Notes: generated from the letters alone by a model not told the origin. A stretch of DNA of 64,000 bases from JAUVXJ01 sp964433755 (GCA_964433755.1 CAYSSR010000009.1:1-64000), one strand, 5' to 3'. Shown: positions 28,517 to 37,591, counted from the first letter of the stretch. Numbers and translations: made by a program.

Positions 28517-28553
28517 CACCGCCCCTCCCGCAGGCTGAGAGGGAGGGGCGGTG
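28517..28553. terminator. Intercistronic hairpin between binding protein and permease genes
   Basis: A perfect 13-bp stem (CACCGCCCCTCCC at 28517-28529, complement at 28541-28553) with an 11-base loop and no T-run. It sits 35 bases after the binding-protein stop. Such hairpins commonly stabilise the upstream message or cause partial termination, giving more binding protein than permease. Confidence 0.65.
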
Positions 28554-28587
28554 CGTGAGAAGTCTCAACGTGACAACTCCAACCGAC

Positions 28588-30381
28588 CTACTCTGTCCCT
28601 GCCGACTCCAACTCTGCGAGCATCAGTATGGCAGTCATGTTCCAGTACTGGTTCCAGGTAGCAGGTAGGTAATGGTTGGCGCCTTCCACCGACGACGGCC
28701 AGTTCGTCCAGTACGCGCTACTGACCTGGGACCACATGCCATTATACCACAACGGTATGATGGGCAGATCCGTGAGATGGATCCTCTGGATCTCAGACAT
28801 GGCCGCCTGCATGGCGGCGAGATCATCAGTCGGGGTCCTGTCCAGTTCCTGCACCAAATCCCAGGCTTCTTCGTTCTCGTACCTTCCGAAGTTGGTGGTG
28901 GTCTGCGACGCGAGGATGGGCAGGCGGAAGACGTAGTCATAGTACGTCCACGGGGTGTTGCTGATCTGCTTGTCGTTGTTGATCAGCATATCGAAGCTCC
29001 CGCTGTCGCGCGCATCCACCAAAGCACTGTAGTCCGGAAAGTCCGGAGTGACATTGATGCCTACGGCCTGGCAGCCACTGGCGATGACCCTGATGGACTC
29101 CATCCAGTCCGTCCAGCCGTTGGGGACGATGATGCTCAGCTCGATCTTGGAGCCGTCGGGCATCTCCACGAATCCATCGCCGTCGACATCCACGTATCCG
29201 GCCCCGGCCAGGAGCGCCTTGGCCTCGTCTGGATCGTAGCTGAAGCCCAGCTCATCCACCACAGCCTGGTCGATGTACTTCTCCCAGTTGGGCAGCAGGC
29301 CTGTTGGACTGGCTTTGCTGACGACGTTCCCGTAGACCACGTTGACAATCTGGTCCACGTCGATGGCGTAGGCAACTGCCTTGCGGAACACCGGATCATC
29401 CATGGGCGGCTTACTGAGGTTCAACACCAGCCAGGCCGTATTACCAGCGAGCATATATGGGGGCTCCGGGTAGTACGTCGAAAGACCGTAGCCGCCCTTT
29501 ACCAGGGTTGCTATGCCCGGCAGGAAGTTGTTGTTCAGATCGACCGCGCCCTGGAGCACCAAACCGAGGGCGACGTTGTTGCTGCTGTTGACGATGTCCA
29601 CGATGTACTTGGGGGCGAACGACATTCCGAGAACGTCTATCCCCCACCAGTCATCGTTCCTAACCCACACCACCCTGTCTTCGCTATGTGTCTCGTACAG
29701 GTATGGACCCGAGCCCACAGGGTTCTCATTGGCTCCGGTGGCGACTTCCTCCTCCGTCCTGCCGTCCCACAGGTGCTTGGGTACTATCGCCGTCTGGTAC
29801 AGCAAGAAGTCCCATTCCTGATAGTTGGCCTCGGAGAAGGTGAACTTCACGCCGAGATCACCATCCGCCTCGACACTCTCCAGCCAGTTCCACAACGTGC
29901 TGTAAGGAACCGTAGGGAACTTGCCGAGTTCGTAGGTGTACACGACGTCTGCAGCCGTGAGCGGTTCGCCATCGGTCCAGTAGATGCCCTCGCGGAGTGT
30001 CACCTCGTACACGGTGTCGCTCGTCCACCCCCCGCTCTCCGCGAGCCAGGGTATGAATTCGTCGGCGAGGGGGTCGTACAGGAACAGCGTCTCGTAACAG
30101 AAGTTCACCGTCCCCATGGCATAGGCCCAGGTCATGATCGGATTGAAGTTGGTCGGAGGGCCCCACTGCTTTCCGGCCGTATAGAGAGTCTCGCTCCTCC
30201 CATACGTAACAACCGTAGGCTCCTCTGTGGGTTGTGGTGCACTCGTGGGAGTGGGTGCCGCTGGCTCCTTCGTGGGCTCTTCCGTAGCCGCCTCCTCAGG
30301 CGCAGCTCCACCACCACAGCCGGTCAGAAGAAGACTGCTGATCACCAACACGCTCAGCAACACCGACAGTAGCTTGCGCAT
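28588..30381 (-). CDS. Solute-binding lipoprotein, family 5, probably for beta-oligosaccharides
   Basis: 597 residues. A lipoprotein signal (LLSVLLSVLVISSLLLTGC, Cys22) is followed by a Thr/Pro/Glu-rich linker to about residue 60 and an extracellular family 5 (Opp/Dpp type) binding domain rich in Trp. Family 5 proteins of Thermotoga are known to bind cellobiose, mannobiose and related sugars despite peptide-transporter annotation. The enzymes of this operon make the same role likely here. It is the first structural gene after the repressor (66-base gap) and a hairpin follows its stop. The ligand itself is inferred. Confidence 0.92.
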   Translation of the reverse strand: MRKLLSVLLSVLVISSLLLTGCGGGAAPEEAATEEPTKEPAAPTPTSAPQPTEEPTVVTYGRSETLYTAGKQWGPPTNFNPIMTWAYAMGTVNFCYETLFLYDPLADEFIPWLAESGGWTSDTVYEVTLREGIYWTDGEPLTAADVVYTYELGKFPTVPYSTLWNWLESVEADGDLGVKFTFSEANYQEWDFLLYQTAIVPKHLWDGRTEEEVATGANENPVGSGPYLYETHSEDRVVWVRNDDWWGIDVLGMSFAPKYIVDIVNSSNNVALGLVLQGAVDLNNNFLPGIATLVKGGYGLSTYYPEPPYMLAGNTAWLVLNLSKPPMDDPVFRKAVAYAIDVDQIVNVVYGNVVSKASPTGLLPNWEKYIDQAVVDELGFSYDPDEAKALLAGAGYVDVDGDGFVEMPDGSKIELSIIVPNGWTDWMESIRVIASGCQAVGINVTPDFPDYSALVDARDSGSFDMLINNDKQISNTPWTYYDYVFRLPILASQTTTNFGRYENEEAWDLVQELDRTPTDDLAAMQAAMSEIQRIHLTDLPIIPLWYNGMWSQVSSAYWTNWPSSVEGANHYLPATWNQYWNMTAILMLAELESAGTE

Positions 30382-30448
30382 CTCTCTCCTCCTAGGTACT
30401 ACTCAAGAACGTGTGGACAGGTTAACCAACACACAACCGGCAATGATC

Positions 30449-31471
30449 TCAAGAACTCACCACCTCCTTCTTAGAGCTTGACTCGCGGATCACCAACTCG
30501 GTAGGTAGAACGATCCTTCGAGGCCCAGAGCCAGGAACCTCGATCAGGTCCAGCAGTGTCTCCACAGCCAGCGTCGCCATCCGCCCGATGGGCTGACGCA
30601 CCGTGGTCAGTGGTGGCTCGGTGGCCGAGGCTATGGGGATGTCATCGAAGCTGGCTAGAGAGATGTCCTGAGGAACCCGCAGGCCCGCCTGTCGCAGCGC
30701 TCTCAGTGCACCCACCGCCATCATGTCGCTGGCCACGAAAACAGCGCTGGGCTCGGCTTGCAGGAGGCGCTGCATCCCAGCCATTCCGCTGCTCTCCGTG
30801 AAGTCACCGTCCACGATCAGATCCTCGTCGATCGTGATTCCGTGGGCTGTCAACGCCCGGCGGTACCCCTCCAGACGATCTTGCCCGGCGGTCATGTCTG
30901 GACGACCAGTGATCGTACCAATACGCCGGTGCCCGAGGCTGATCAGATGAGCCATCGCCATCTGCGTCCCCCCCACGTTGTCTACATCCACCGAATGCAC
31001 CCGTTCGATGGGAGACCGCCCCACCGCCACGAAGGGCATGCCATCTCGCAACAAATCGGAGATGAGCGGATCGTCCACCGCAGCGGACGCCACGATCACG
31101 CCGTCCAAGTAGGCGTTCTGCACCAGGCCCTGATAGATCTCCTGCCGCTCCGCCGAAGAAGAGAACAGCGACAGCATCAGTTGATAGCCGTGTTCGTTAC
31201 ACGTCTCGGTCGCACCGCGCAGTAAGATGGGGAAGAAGGGGTCTGTAAAGAGGTTGCTCACCACTTCGGGGATCACCATCCCCACGATCTGTGTCCGCTT
31301 GGTCACCAGACTGCGCGCCACAGCGTGGGGCCGGTATCCCGACTCGCGTACGGCTTCCCACACGAGCTGTCTCGTTTCGGCCTTCACACTGGGCTGTTCG
31401 TTGATCACACGAGAGACAGTGGAACGAGAGACTCCTGCGAGCCGGGCTACTTCTTCGAGTGTGCGCGCCAC
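30449..31471 (-). CDS. LacI-family repressor, CelR/CebR-like
   Basis: 340 residues. The N-terminal LacI helix-turn-helix is RTLEEVARLAGVSRSTVSR with hinge helix HAVARSLVTKRT (about 50-61). A periplasmic-binding-protein-like sensor domain follows. The start is GTG at 31471 with GGAGGA five bases upstream. A 14-bp palindrome TGGGAGCGCTCCCA lies just upstream of the ribosome site; this is the operator known for CelR of Thermobifida and CebR of Streptomyces, which respond to cellobiose. The gene is first in its own operon, so it probably represses itself and all the downstream transport and phosphorylase genes. Ligand identity is inferred from the operator and context. Confidence 0.93.
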   Translation of the reverse strand: MARTLEEVARLAGVSRSTVSRVINEQPSVKAETRQLVWEAVRESGYRPHAVARSLVTKRTQIVGMVIPEVVSNLFTDPFFPILLRGATETCNEHGYQLMLSLFSSSAERQEIYQGLVQNAYLDGVIVASAAVDDPLISDLLRDGMPFVAVGRSPIERVHSVDVDNVGGTQMAMAHLISLGHRRIGTITGRPDMTAGQDRLEGYRRALTAHGITIDEDLIVDGDFTESSGMAGMQRLLQAEPSAVFVASDMMAVGALRALRQAGLRVPQDISLASFDDIPIASATEPPLTTVRQPIGRMATLAVETLLDLIEVPGSGPRRIVLPTELVIRESSSKKEVVSS

Positions 31472-31481
31472 TGCGTCCTCC

Positions 31482-31495
31482 TGGGAGCGCTCCCA
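31482..31495. promoter_or_regulatory. CelR/CebR-type operator O1
   Basis: TGGGAGCGCTCCCA, a perfect 14-base palindrome identical to the published CelR/CebR operator, between the promoter and the repressor start codon. Confidence 0.85.
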
Positions 31496-31555
31496 TGCCC
31501 GCTCAAAAAAACGCGTGTTCTACCAACGTCACTTTGCCCATGGGAAGCTCCTCGT

Positions 31556-31569
31556 TGGGAGCGCTCTCA
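31556..31569. promoter_or_regulatory. CelR/CebR-type operator O2
   Basis: TGGGAGCGCTCTCA, one base from the perfect palindrome, immediately downstream of the -10 box. The O1-O2 centre distance is 74 bases, about seven helical turns, which would allow looping. Confidence 0.8.
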
Positions 31570-31574
31570 CTCCC

Positions 31575-31603
31575 ATTATACTAGATACTCGAACACTTGT
31601 CAA
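31575..31603 (-). promoter_or_regulatory. Consensus promoter of the oligosaccharide operon
   Basis: Minus-strand -35 TTGACA (31598-31603), 17-base spacer, -10 TATAAT (31575-31580): a perfect consensus promoter, expected to be strong unless repressed. Confidence 0.85.
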
Positions 31604-31690
31604 GTACCTCTTTCGTTTCTTGAAACGGAACGCGGGTCTCCCACCGCGGAACCCATCACTTCGCCACCAGTGTGCTACGATCCCTCAGCA

Positions 31691-31870
31691 CTGCTGCTCC
31701 GGCGCAGGGCAGACAAGAAGAAGGACTCTCCTCTGCGGGAGAGTCCTTGCCTTGCAGCGACCTGGCTACACTGCACGGCAAAACGGTGTAACCGAGGTAC
31801 AGCCAGCGTCGTTACAGGAAGACGTCGACCTCGTGCGCTCTCTCATCCCCAAGAACAGGCACTGTGGTGC
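31691..31870. repeat. Direct repeat copy B: GH94 3' end plus terminator
   Basis: Aligns with 16439-16617. Shared landmarks are the CTGCTGCTCC start, the GGAC-CTCC hairpin, GTACAGCC-GCGTCG before the stop codon and the codons for GARAH/DERAH and VEVLL/VDVFL. It lies upstream of the operon promoter. Confidence 0.65.
31711..31746 (-). terminator. Rho-independent terminator
   Basis: Minus-strand stem GGACTCTCC, 6-base loop, GGAGAGTCC (31723-31746), then TTCTTCTTGTCT (31711-31722). It ends transcription arriving from the decayed GH94 fragment or from the cluster upstream, insulating the sugar-operon promoter. Confidence 0.8.
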
Positions 31871-31976
31871 GCAGGACGCAGAGATGCTGACCCACCAAGG
31901 ACAGGGTCACAACCTCATCGCCGCGGAGATCGGCTATCGAGGCTCTGTTGCACTCAGCCCCCAAGCCGGGCGGGCC
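31812..31976 (-). pseudogene. Fossil 3' end of a GH94 phosphorylase gene
   Basis: Minus-strand reading from 31976 to the TAA at 31812-31814 gives about 54 codons. They end TTVPVLGDERAHEVDVFL, against NIVPILEGARAHKVEVLL at the end of the intact GH94 gene (16559). The frame is closed upstream by a TGA at 31977-31979, and the more distal codons no longer align well. The rest of the gene is missing. It is followed by a terminator homologous to that of the intact copy, so this looks like the remnant of a second copy of the operon end. Confidence 0.6.
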
Positions 31977-32050
31977 TCACCCGACGCAGGGCCAATCCAT
32001 ACGAGACGTCGTTCTGTGCTGCTCGGAGCCTGTGAGCCCAGAGACGCGGC

Positions 32051-32899
32051 TCACCACCCGTTCCGGCAATGCTGGATGAATCGCATGGCAAACTCATCTC
32101 GCCCCAAGAGCAAGTTACAGGCAGCGATCACTTTCCGCGTCTCCACGTCCAGCGGATCGCCGATCACGCTCGTCAAGCCGGAAGCTGCGGCCATGGCCAG
32201 GAACGCTCTGTTGAGCAGGCTGCGCTCGGGCAAACCAAAGGAGACGTTGCTCCCCCCATAGGTGGTACAGACTCCAAAGCTGCTGGCGATCAGCCTGATC
32301 GCCTCCAGCGTGACCAGTCCCGCCCTGTCATCTGCCCCAATGGCTGTGGCCAAAGGATCGATAACGATGTCTTCTCTCGCAATCCCTATTCGCTCCGCGC
32401 GGTCTATGATCTTACGCGCTATCTCCAGCCGACCCTGGGCATCCTTGGGGATCCCCGCCTCATCGATGCATAACCCTATCACCGCACAGTCCCGCTCCTT
32501 CACCAACGGCAGGACCGACGCCAGAGACGCTTCCTCGCCGGTAACTGAATTCACAAGAGGTCTACCCGGGCAAACCGCCAAGGCAGCCGCCAAGGCGGTC
32601 TGGGACGAAGTGTCAATGCAGATCGGCACCTCGACAGCGTCAGCCACCGTCCGCACCGCCAGGGGGAGGATCTCTTCCTCATTGACACCTACGGCCCCCA
32701 CATTGACATCGATGACTTGTGCACCAGCATCCACCTGGAGTATCGCTTCCTGCTGCACCATCGACATCGCGCCTTCGGCCAACTCGGCTGCCAGACGCTT
32801 CCTGCCGCTGGGGTTTATTCGCTCACCGATCACGACAAGCGGGCCCTGACTGTCAAGCACTACTGTTTGTCCTGCACCATCGAGCCGCGTACGCACCAT
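32051..32899 (-). CDS. Methyltetrahydrofolate:corrinoid methyltransferase (pterin-binding TIM barrel)
   Basis: 282 residues of the dihydropteroate synthase-like fold, as in AcsE, MtgA and the pterin domain of MetH. Motifs: IGERINPSGRK at the N-terminus, DVNVGAVGVNEEE, CIDTSSQTAL, NSVTGE, DPLATAIGA, and the diagnostic GGSNVSFGLPERSLLNRAF. It would move the methyl group from a methylated corrinoid protein to tetrahydrofolate, closing a demethylation cycle with the corrinoid protein (43473) and MttB-family enzyme (36026). The ATG at 32899 (GGGAGA upstream) was chosen over a TTG at 32929. Last gene of the large catabolic cluster. Confidence 0.92.
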   Translation of the reverse strand: MVRTRLDGAGQTVVLDSQGPLVVIGERINPSGRKRLAAELAEGAMSMVQQEAILQVDAGAQVIDVNVGAVGVNEEEILPLAVRTVADAVEVPICIDTSSQTALAAALAVCPGRPLVNSVTGEEASLASVLPLVKERDCAVIGLCIDEAGIPKDAQGRLEIARKIIDRAERIGIAREDIVIDPLATAIGADDRAGLVTLEAIRLIASSFGVCTTYGGSNVSFGLPERSLLNRAFLAMAAASGLTSVIGDPLDVETRKVIAACNLLLGRDEFAMRFIQHCRNGW

Positions 32900-32981
32900 C
32901 TGATCTCCCTTCGCAGTGTCAGATCCCAAGACTAGCCGATGCGATTCCCAGGCCCCATCGGTCTAGCATCCAAACCTGGGC

Positions 32982-34163
32982 TCAGGCCAGATGCCTCCTG
33001 GCCCAGAGCCAAAGCAATAGACTGGACAATGCCACAAATGCCCCAATCAGGAAGAACGAGAACGCGAGAGACACCCTCTTCACGAGAAGCGCAACCACGA
33101 ATAAGGCTATCGGGCTGGTGATCGCCCACGTCAGGTTCAACAGCGCTACCCCCATCGAACGTTCTGTATGGCCAGTGTTGTCCGCAACGAAAGCCGCGAG
33201 TGCGGGCAGCCAAACTCGCGAGCCGCCGCCCAGACACCCAACAGCGGCGATGACAGGGGCACTGGCCAACAACGGCGTGACCCCCACCGTCACAGCACCA
33301 AGTGCAGTGGCACCCAAAGCAAGAGTGATCGTGGAAGCACGCTCACTGAAGCGGCCCAGGGACAGTTGGCCTAGCGTTGCCACGAGCATGTGCGCTGCTG
33401 TGAGAGCGCCCGCTGCCGACGAAGAGAAGCCCGCTGCCGTCAGGTATGACAGATAGAACGAGCCTCCCATAGTTGGCCAGGTTGTCAAACTAGCGGCGTG
33501 GAGCAGATTCGCCCACAACACAGCAGAGTTCCCGGACAGAAGTCGCCAAGCCCCTCTATGATACTCAACAAGCGAGACGAGCAGGGAATCACTGCGGTGT
33601 TGACAAGGCGTACGCCCGATTCCCGTGGCAACGACGATCCCTAGGGCCGCCAGCCCCCCTCCCACCATGAACGCTGCTGGGAAATCCGCAACCTCGGCCA
33701 CGTACCCCCCTACGAAGGGACCCACAATGGTGCCTATGGCAGCCGCCGCGCTTCCCAGACCCTGCAAGGCCGCCTGCTTGCCTGAAGGAGCCAATTCCAT
33801 CAGCAAGGCATAGGCTGCGACATAGATGGTTACGTCTCCGAGACCAACTAAGATCTGGCCCACCAATAGCCAGTAGTGGCTGTCGGCGACGGCGCAAACC
33901 AAACACGCGCACACAAAGCATACAAAGCCGCAGATGATGATCATTCGCCGACCGAAGTAATCGCCCAACACGCCGCTGGCTAGCGACAGCAGAACACCAG
34001 TCAGAGGGAAGGCACCTACAACAAGCGCAAGGACCAGGGAGGAGTCTGAGAGAGCCAGTGTGTACAAGGGAACCAGCAAGAGGGTTAGACCCAGGACGCA
34101 TCCGAAAATCGAGCAGCATGTCAGCACCGGGACGGTGTTTCTATCACGCAGAAGACCGATCAT
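32982..34163 (-). CDS. MFS transporter (tandem copy 2)
   Basis: 393 residues with about twelve hydrophobic helices, the second half less hydrophilic in its loops. The Major Facilitator loop 2-3 motif appears as GVLGDYFGRRMI. It shares strong collinear similarity with the neighbour at 34261 (for example EYHRGAWRLL, WPTMGGSFYL, TERSMGVALLNL), so the pair arose by tandem duplication. Direction and substrate are unknown; location among the methyltransferase and hydantoinase genes suggests uptake or export of the degraded compound or its products. Confidence 0.88.
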   Translation of the reverse strand: MIGLLRDRNTVPVLTCCSIFGCVLGLTLLLVPLYTLALSDSSLVLALVVGAFPLTGVLLSLASGVLGDYFGRRMIIICGFVCFVCACLVCAVADSHYWLLVGQILVGLGDVTIYVAAYALLMELAPSGKQAALQGLGSAAAAIGTIVGPFVGGYVAEVADFPAAFMVGGGLAALGIVVATGIGRTPCQHRSDSLLVSLVEYHRGAWRLLSGNSAVLWANLLHAASLTTWPTMGGSFYLSYLTAAGFSSSAAGALTAAHMLVATLGQLSLGRFSERASTITLALGATALGAVTVGVTPLLASAPVIAAVGCLGGGSRVWLPALAAFVADNTGHTERSMGVALLNLTWAITSPIALFVVALLVKRVSLAFSFFLIGAFVALSSLLLWLWARRHLA

Positions 34164-34260
34164 TGACCCCTACATCACTCGATCTGTCTATTCCCTGCCC
34201 TTGCCGGGTCACCCTGCCGAAGGAGTCGGTGTCTCTCGGGCTCTGGCCTGACGCCGCGCA

Positions 34261-35457
34261 TCAGGCAGCGAGGTCGAACCACCTTGCTCTTGGACCCACC
34301 CAGAGCAATGCACTGCATAGCGTTACGAATGCCCCAGTCAGAAAGAACGCGAATGAGAGTGATATCCTATCCACGATGACCCCCGCCACGAAGAGGGCAA
34401 CTGGGGTCGTCACCGCCCAGGACAGGTTCAGCAGCGCAACCGACATGGACCGCTCCGTCCTATCTGTGTTCCCTGCAAGGATACCTGTGAGGACAGGCCA
34501 TGTTATTCCTGAGAGCCCTCCTACACACCCAACCACGGCGATCAGAGGCACAGTGTCAAGCAGCGGCGTGATCCCCACGGTCAAGGCGCCAAGCACCGTA
34601 GCCGCCAGAGCAAGACCTGTCATGGAAGTACGACGCCCAACCAGCCCCAGGGATAGCTGCGACAGCGTGAGCACGACCACTCGCATCGAGGTCAGCAATC
34701 CGGCATTCGACGAGGAGAAGCCTAGTGCTGTAAGAAACGCCAGATAGAACGACCCACCCATTGTCGGCCATGTCATCGTGGCAAAGGCCCCAACCACGTT
34801 GACCCATAGCACGGCACCGCTTCTGGCTAAGAGTCGCCAAGCTCCCCTATGATACTCGGCGAGGTAGGTCATGAAAGAACCGACCCTAGGGTGTGCGTTG
34901 GCCGTTGACTCTACTCGCGTGGCCACAACAAGGCCCAAGAGGGTCAGCACTCCCCCCAGCAGAAACGCCTCTCGAAAACCTGCCAACTCAACTACATATC
35001 CTCCCACCAAGGGCCCCAGGATCGCCCCCACTTGCCAAACCCCGTAGCCGAGGCCCTGGAGGCCATACTGCCTGCCCGGGGGAGCTAGTTCCATCAGAAG
35101 AGTGAACGCAGCGACGTAGAAGCTTGCATCCCCCAGTCCAAGAAGAACCTGACCGACCATCAGCCAGTGATGGGTCTTGGCCAGAGCAAGGGTAACGCAG
35201 CCGGCCATCACTATGGCGGAGCTGCCAGTGACAATAGCACGACACCCAAACCAATTAGCAAGAGCACCACTCGGCAGTGACAGCAACGCAGCTGTCAAGG
35301 GCAGAGCACCAACGACCAGGGCAAGCATCAGGGAGGAGTCAGAGAGAGACAATGTGTATAGGGGCACTGTCAGAAGGCTCAAGCCAATCACGAACCCCAC
35401 GACCAGGCAACACATCAATACCGACATGATACTCTTGTCGTGCACAAGCTCGCTCAT
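34261..35457 (-). CDS. MFS transporter (tandem copy 1)
   Basis: 398 residues, about twelve transmembrane helices, loop 2-3 motif GALANWFGCRAI. It is a paralogue of the next gene downstream (97-base gap), sharing EYHRGAWRLL, WPTMGGSFYLAFLTA and RTERSMSVALLNLSW. The Arg/Asp pattern of loop 2-3 is weaker than in the other copy. The substrate is not predictable. Confidence 0.88.
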   Translation of the reverse strand: MSELVHDKSIMSVLMCCLVVGFVIGLSLLTVPLYTLSLSDSSLMLALVVGALPLTAALLSLPSGALANWFGCRAIVTGSSAIVMAGCVTLALAKTHHWLMVGQVLLGLGDASFYVAAFTLLMELAPPGRQYGLQGLGYGVWQVGAILGPLVGGYVVELAGFREAFLLGGVLTLLGLVVATRVESTANAHPRVGSFMTYLAEYHRGAWRLLARSGAVLWVNVVGAFATMTWPTMGGSFYLAFLTALGFSSSNAGLLTSMRVVVLTLSQLSLGLVGRRTSMTGLALAATVLGALTVGITPLLDTVPLIAVVGCVGGLSGITWPVLTGILAGNTDRTERSMSVALLNLSWAVTTPVALFVAGVIVDRISLSFAFFLTGAFVTLCSALLWVGPRARWFDLAA

Positions 35458-36025
35458 CAGTTACCGTCCTGTACACAAGGCGACCTGGCGGGAGTCCGTC
35501 TGGTTCGGCAACCACCGTGACCCAGGCCTCCAGGCATGACTTCACGCGGGCAATCATGCCATCGCTGGGGTATCCTGAGGGGACGCTGATGCTTCAGCAA
35601 GAGGTCAGCGAACTGTCAACGGTGCAGCCTTGGCCTCGACACACTTCTGGCTACGCGGTATCAGCCCAGGGCCGCGGTCCGCCAAAGTGAGGCCCCGCAA
35701 ACGCCTGCGGACACCGTTCTGTGTGTCTCAGCCTGTTCGCCGTGGTCGTCTTCTACCTACTGCGGTGCATTCACCTCGCCGTACTCAGAACTCAGAGCAT
35801 CTCGACTTTGTAGCAGGCGACAGGTCAACCGTTCAAAGAGCAAACAACACCGACGGCTTGCTCACGAGCACGCCCAACCCCGTTCCGGCAAGTGTCTCAT
35901 CAACCGATGCAAACCTGGCCTACGTACGGTCCATGTACACTCCCGTCGCTGCATCACCCGTCACTGACTCGGGCCCTGCAGGCTGCTGTCAGATCAACAA
36001 GCAGCTGGCCTTCACTGCGACAGTG
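35458..36025. other. Intergenic stretch, no supportable gene
   Basis: About 570 bases between the MttB-family stop and the first MFS gene. No recognisable coding remnant, hairpin or consensus promoter was seen. The size of the gap suggests the MFS/MeTr genes have their own promoter, not identified. Confidence 0.4.
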
Positions 36026-37471
36026 TCAGGCCTGAATACCCTTCTCCATGATCTGATCCCATGCGTTGCTGACATCACTGCTGATGGTGTACGGCTCGAA
36101 GGCTCCCAAGATCTCGTCCACCTTACGCCGAGCCTTTTCTCGAAGATCGAGTCCCCCCTGAGCGACCCAAGCGTCATACCCCTGACGATCCAAGAGATCC
36201 GGATACCAGTCCTCACGGACGTGGCGTAGAGTGTGTTCTGTCTCCAAGAATTCACCGTCCGGGGCAACCTCATCTATCACATCCAGTGCCAGCGTCTCGG
36301 CATCGATCTCTAGTCCCGGCCGATAGTGATCGATCCAGCCGATGATCTCACTGCAGATCACGAGCTGCTCCAGTGACCCCGTAGCACCGTTGTTCATGAA
36401 GCCAATATCGTGGATCAGTTGCGAGCCGCCCAGTGTCGCCTCCAGGAGCGTCAACGCCGCCTCCAATGCCGCTTGCTGATCGACGGTCTTGGACCCACAC
36501 AGGCCCCCGATACCAAAAGAAGGCAGTTGGTAGAAGTGGGCCAAGTCGGCCTGGAAACCGCGAGCCTCGGGGGCCGCATGTTGCCCGACCGTGGTCCGCA
36601 TGTCGAAAGTACCACCTCCGTGGCTACAGCGGAGGAACGGCGCTCCTTCACGCTTCAACTGCGAGAGTACCAGACCGGCCAACTGGGACGCGTTGTTTAC
36701 ACAGAGAAAGCCGGCGACGGTTATGGGAGTGGAGATGCCTCTCGTGACAATCGACGGTCTGTAGATGGCCGGCAAGCCCTTCTCAGCGAAGAAGAGCAGC
36801 CTCTGGATGCTTTCCCTGTTGTGACGCATCGGATTGGCCACATTGATGTAGCTGATCACGAAAGGCCTTTCCCGCAGTGCCTCGGGCCCGCCAGCCAGCG
36901 CCTCGGCCATCGCAACCGCAACCTCGCTGCTGGCAGCGTGGGTGCTATCGTAGATCACGGGCTTCGTCGTATTCTCAAGCATTGTTCGCATCTGGTAGCG
37001 GTGTGCCAGGTTGCCGGGCACGTCACTGGGTAGAGCGAAGGACATCACAAAATCGTAGCTAGGCAGTGAGTCGAGCACTCGCGCCGCCTCGGCTACATCC
37101 TGAAGAACACCTTTCCGGTGATCGCCGGTTCGGTGATCGATGACGTACAGCAGACTCGATCCGTTCCCGTAGTAGGCTTTCCTCCCGGCGAGACGCATGG
37201 CAACTCGACCCAACTGATCGTAAACGATGATCTGCTTCGGCGCAGTTCTCAGAGCCCATTCCACAAGCCAAGATGGAAAGCGAACCCGGTTGCCGTCGCT
37301 GACGGACGCGCCACCCTTCCGGAGCAACTGGACGGCCTCCTCGTGATCGAAGCGAATGCCGGTCCGTGACATGATCTCGAGGGTGGCAGCATGTAGCGCC
37401 TGTAATTGGTCGTCCGACAACCGACGGTAGTAGGGCGTTGTAAGAACCACGTTGTTGACATCAAACATCAC
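36026..37471 (-). CDS. MttB-family (trimethylamine/betaine) corrinoid methyltransferase
   Basis: About 481 residues, a TIM-barrel methyltransferase of the MttB superfamily. These enzymes transfer a methyl group from a quaternary or tertiary amine to a cobalamin protein. No in-frame amber codon interrupts it, so it is the non-pyrrolysine type, like MtgB (glycine betaine), MtpB (proline betaine) or MtcB (carnitine). Features: N-terminal LHAATLEIMSRTGIRFDHEEA, the centre with HDIGFMNNGATGSLEQLVICSE, and the C-terminal helix EHTLRHVREDWYPDLLDRQGYD. A GGGAGG site precedes a GTG-ATG pair (37471). With the corrinoid protein and MeTr in this cluster it should demethylate an N-methylated substrate. 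Which one is open. Confidence 0.92.
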   Translation of the reverse strand: MMFDVNNVVLTTPYYRRLSDDQLQALHAATLEIMSRTGIRFDHEEAVQLLRKGGASVSDGNRVRFPSWLVEWALRTAPKQIIVYDQLGRVAMRLAGRKAYYGNGSSLLYVIDHRTGDHRKGVLQDVAEAARVLDSLPSYDFVMSFALPSDVPGNLAHRYQMRTMLENTTKPVIYDSTHAASSEVAVAMAEALAGGPEALRERPFVISYINVANPMRHNRESIQRLLFFAEKGLPAIYRPSIVTRGISTPITVAGFLCVNNASQLAGLVLSQLKREGAPFLRCSHGGGTFDMRTTVGQHAAPEARGFQADLAHFYQLPSFGIGGLCGSKTVDQQAALEAALTLLEATLGGSQLIHDIGFMNNGATGSLEQLVICSEIIGWIDHYRPGLEIDAETLALDVIDEVAPDGEFLETEHTLRHVREDWYPDLLDRQGYDAWVAQGGLDLREKARRKVDEILGAFEPYTISSDVSNAWDQIMEKGIQA

Positions 37472-37591
37472 AGAATACCTCCCAAGTCTGGCTTCCAGGT
37501 ATACCAGCGGGCCTCAACGCCCGCCCTTTAGAACGCTTCGTGTCCTCTTCTCCGGCGCGCGACTCGCGGTCGGAGCGCAAGACAGTAGACC

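Noticed and set aside
28517..28560. CTGAGA in the hairpin loop, as in a TPP riboswitch
   Set aside because: It is on the strand opposite the genes and lies in an 11-base loop; no other thi-box element is present.
28672..30372. 566-codon plus-strand open frame opposite the binding-protein gene
   Set aside because: It is an antisense shadow of a clear family 5 binding protein; its product has no domain pattern and no ribosome site. Similar long antisense frames occur opposite the exporter, Fe-ADH, GH94 and HyuA genes, as expected in GC-rich DNA.
35630..36229. 199-codon plus-strand frame in the MFS/MttB gap
   Set aside because: It overlaps the 3' end of the MttB-family gene in antisense, has no ribosome site and a low-information product.
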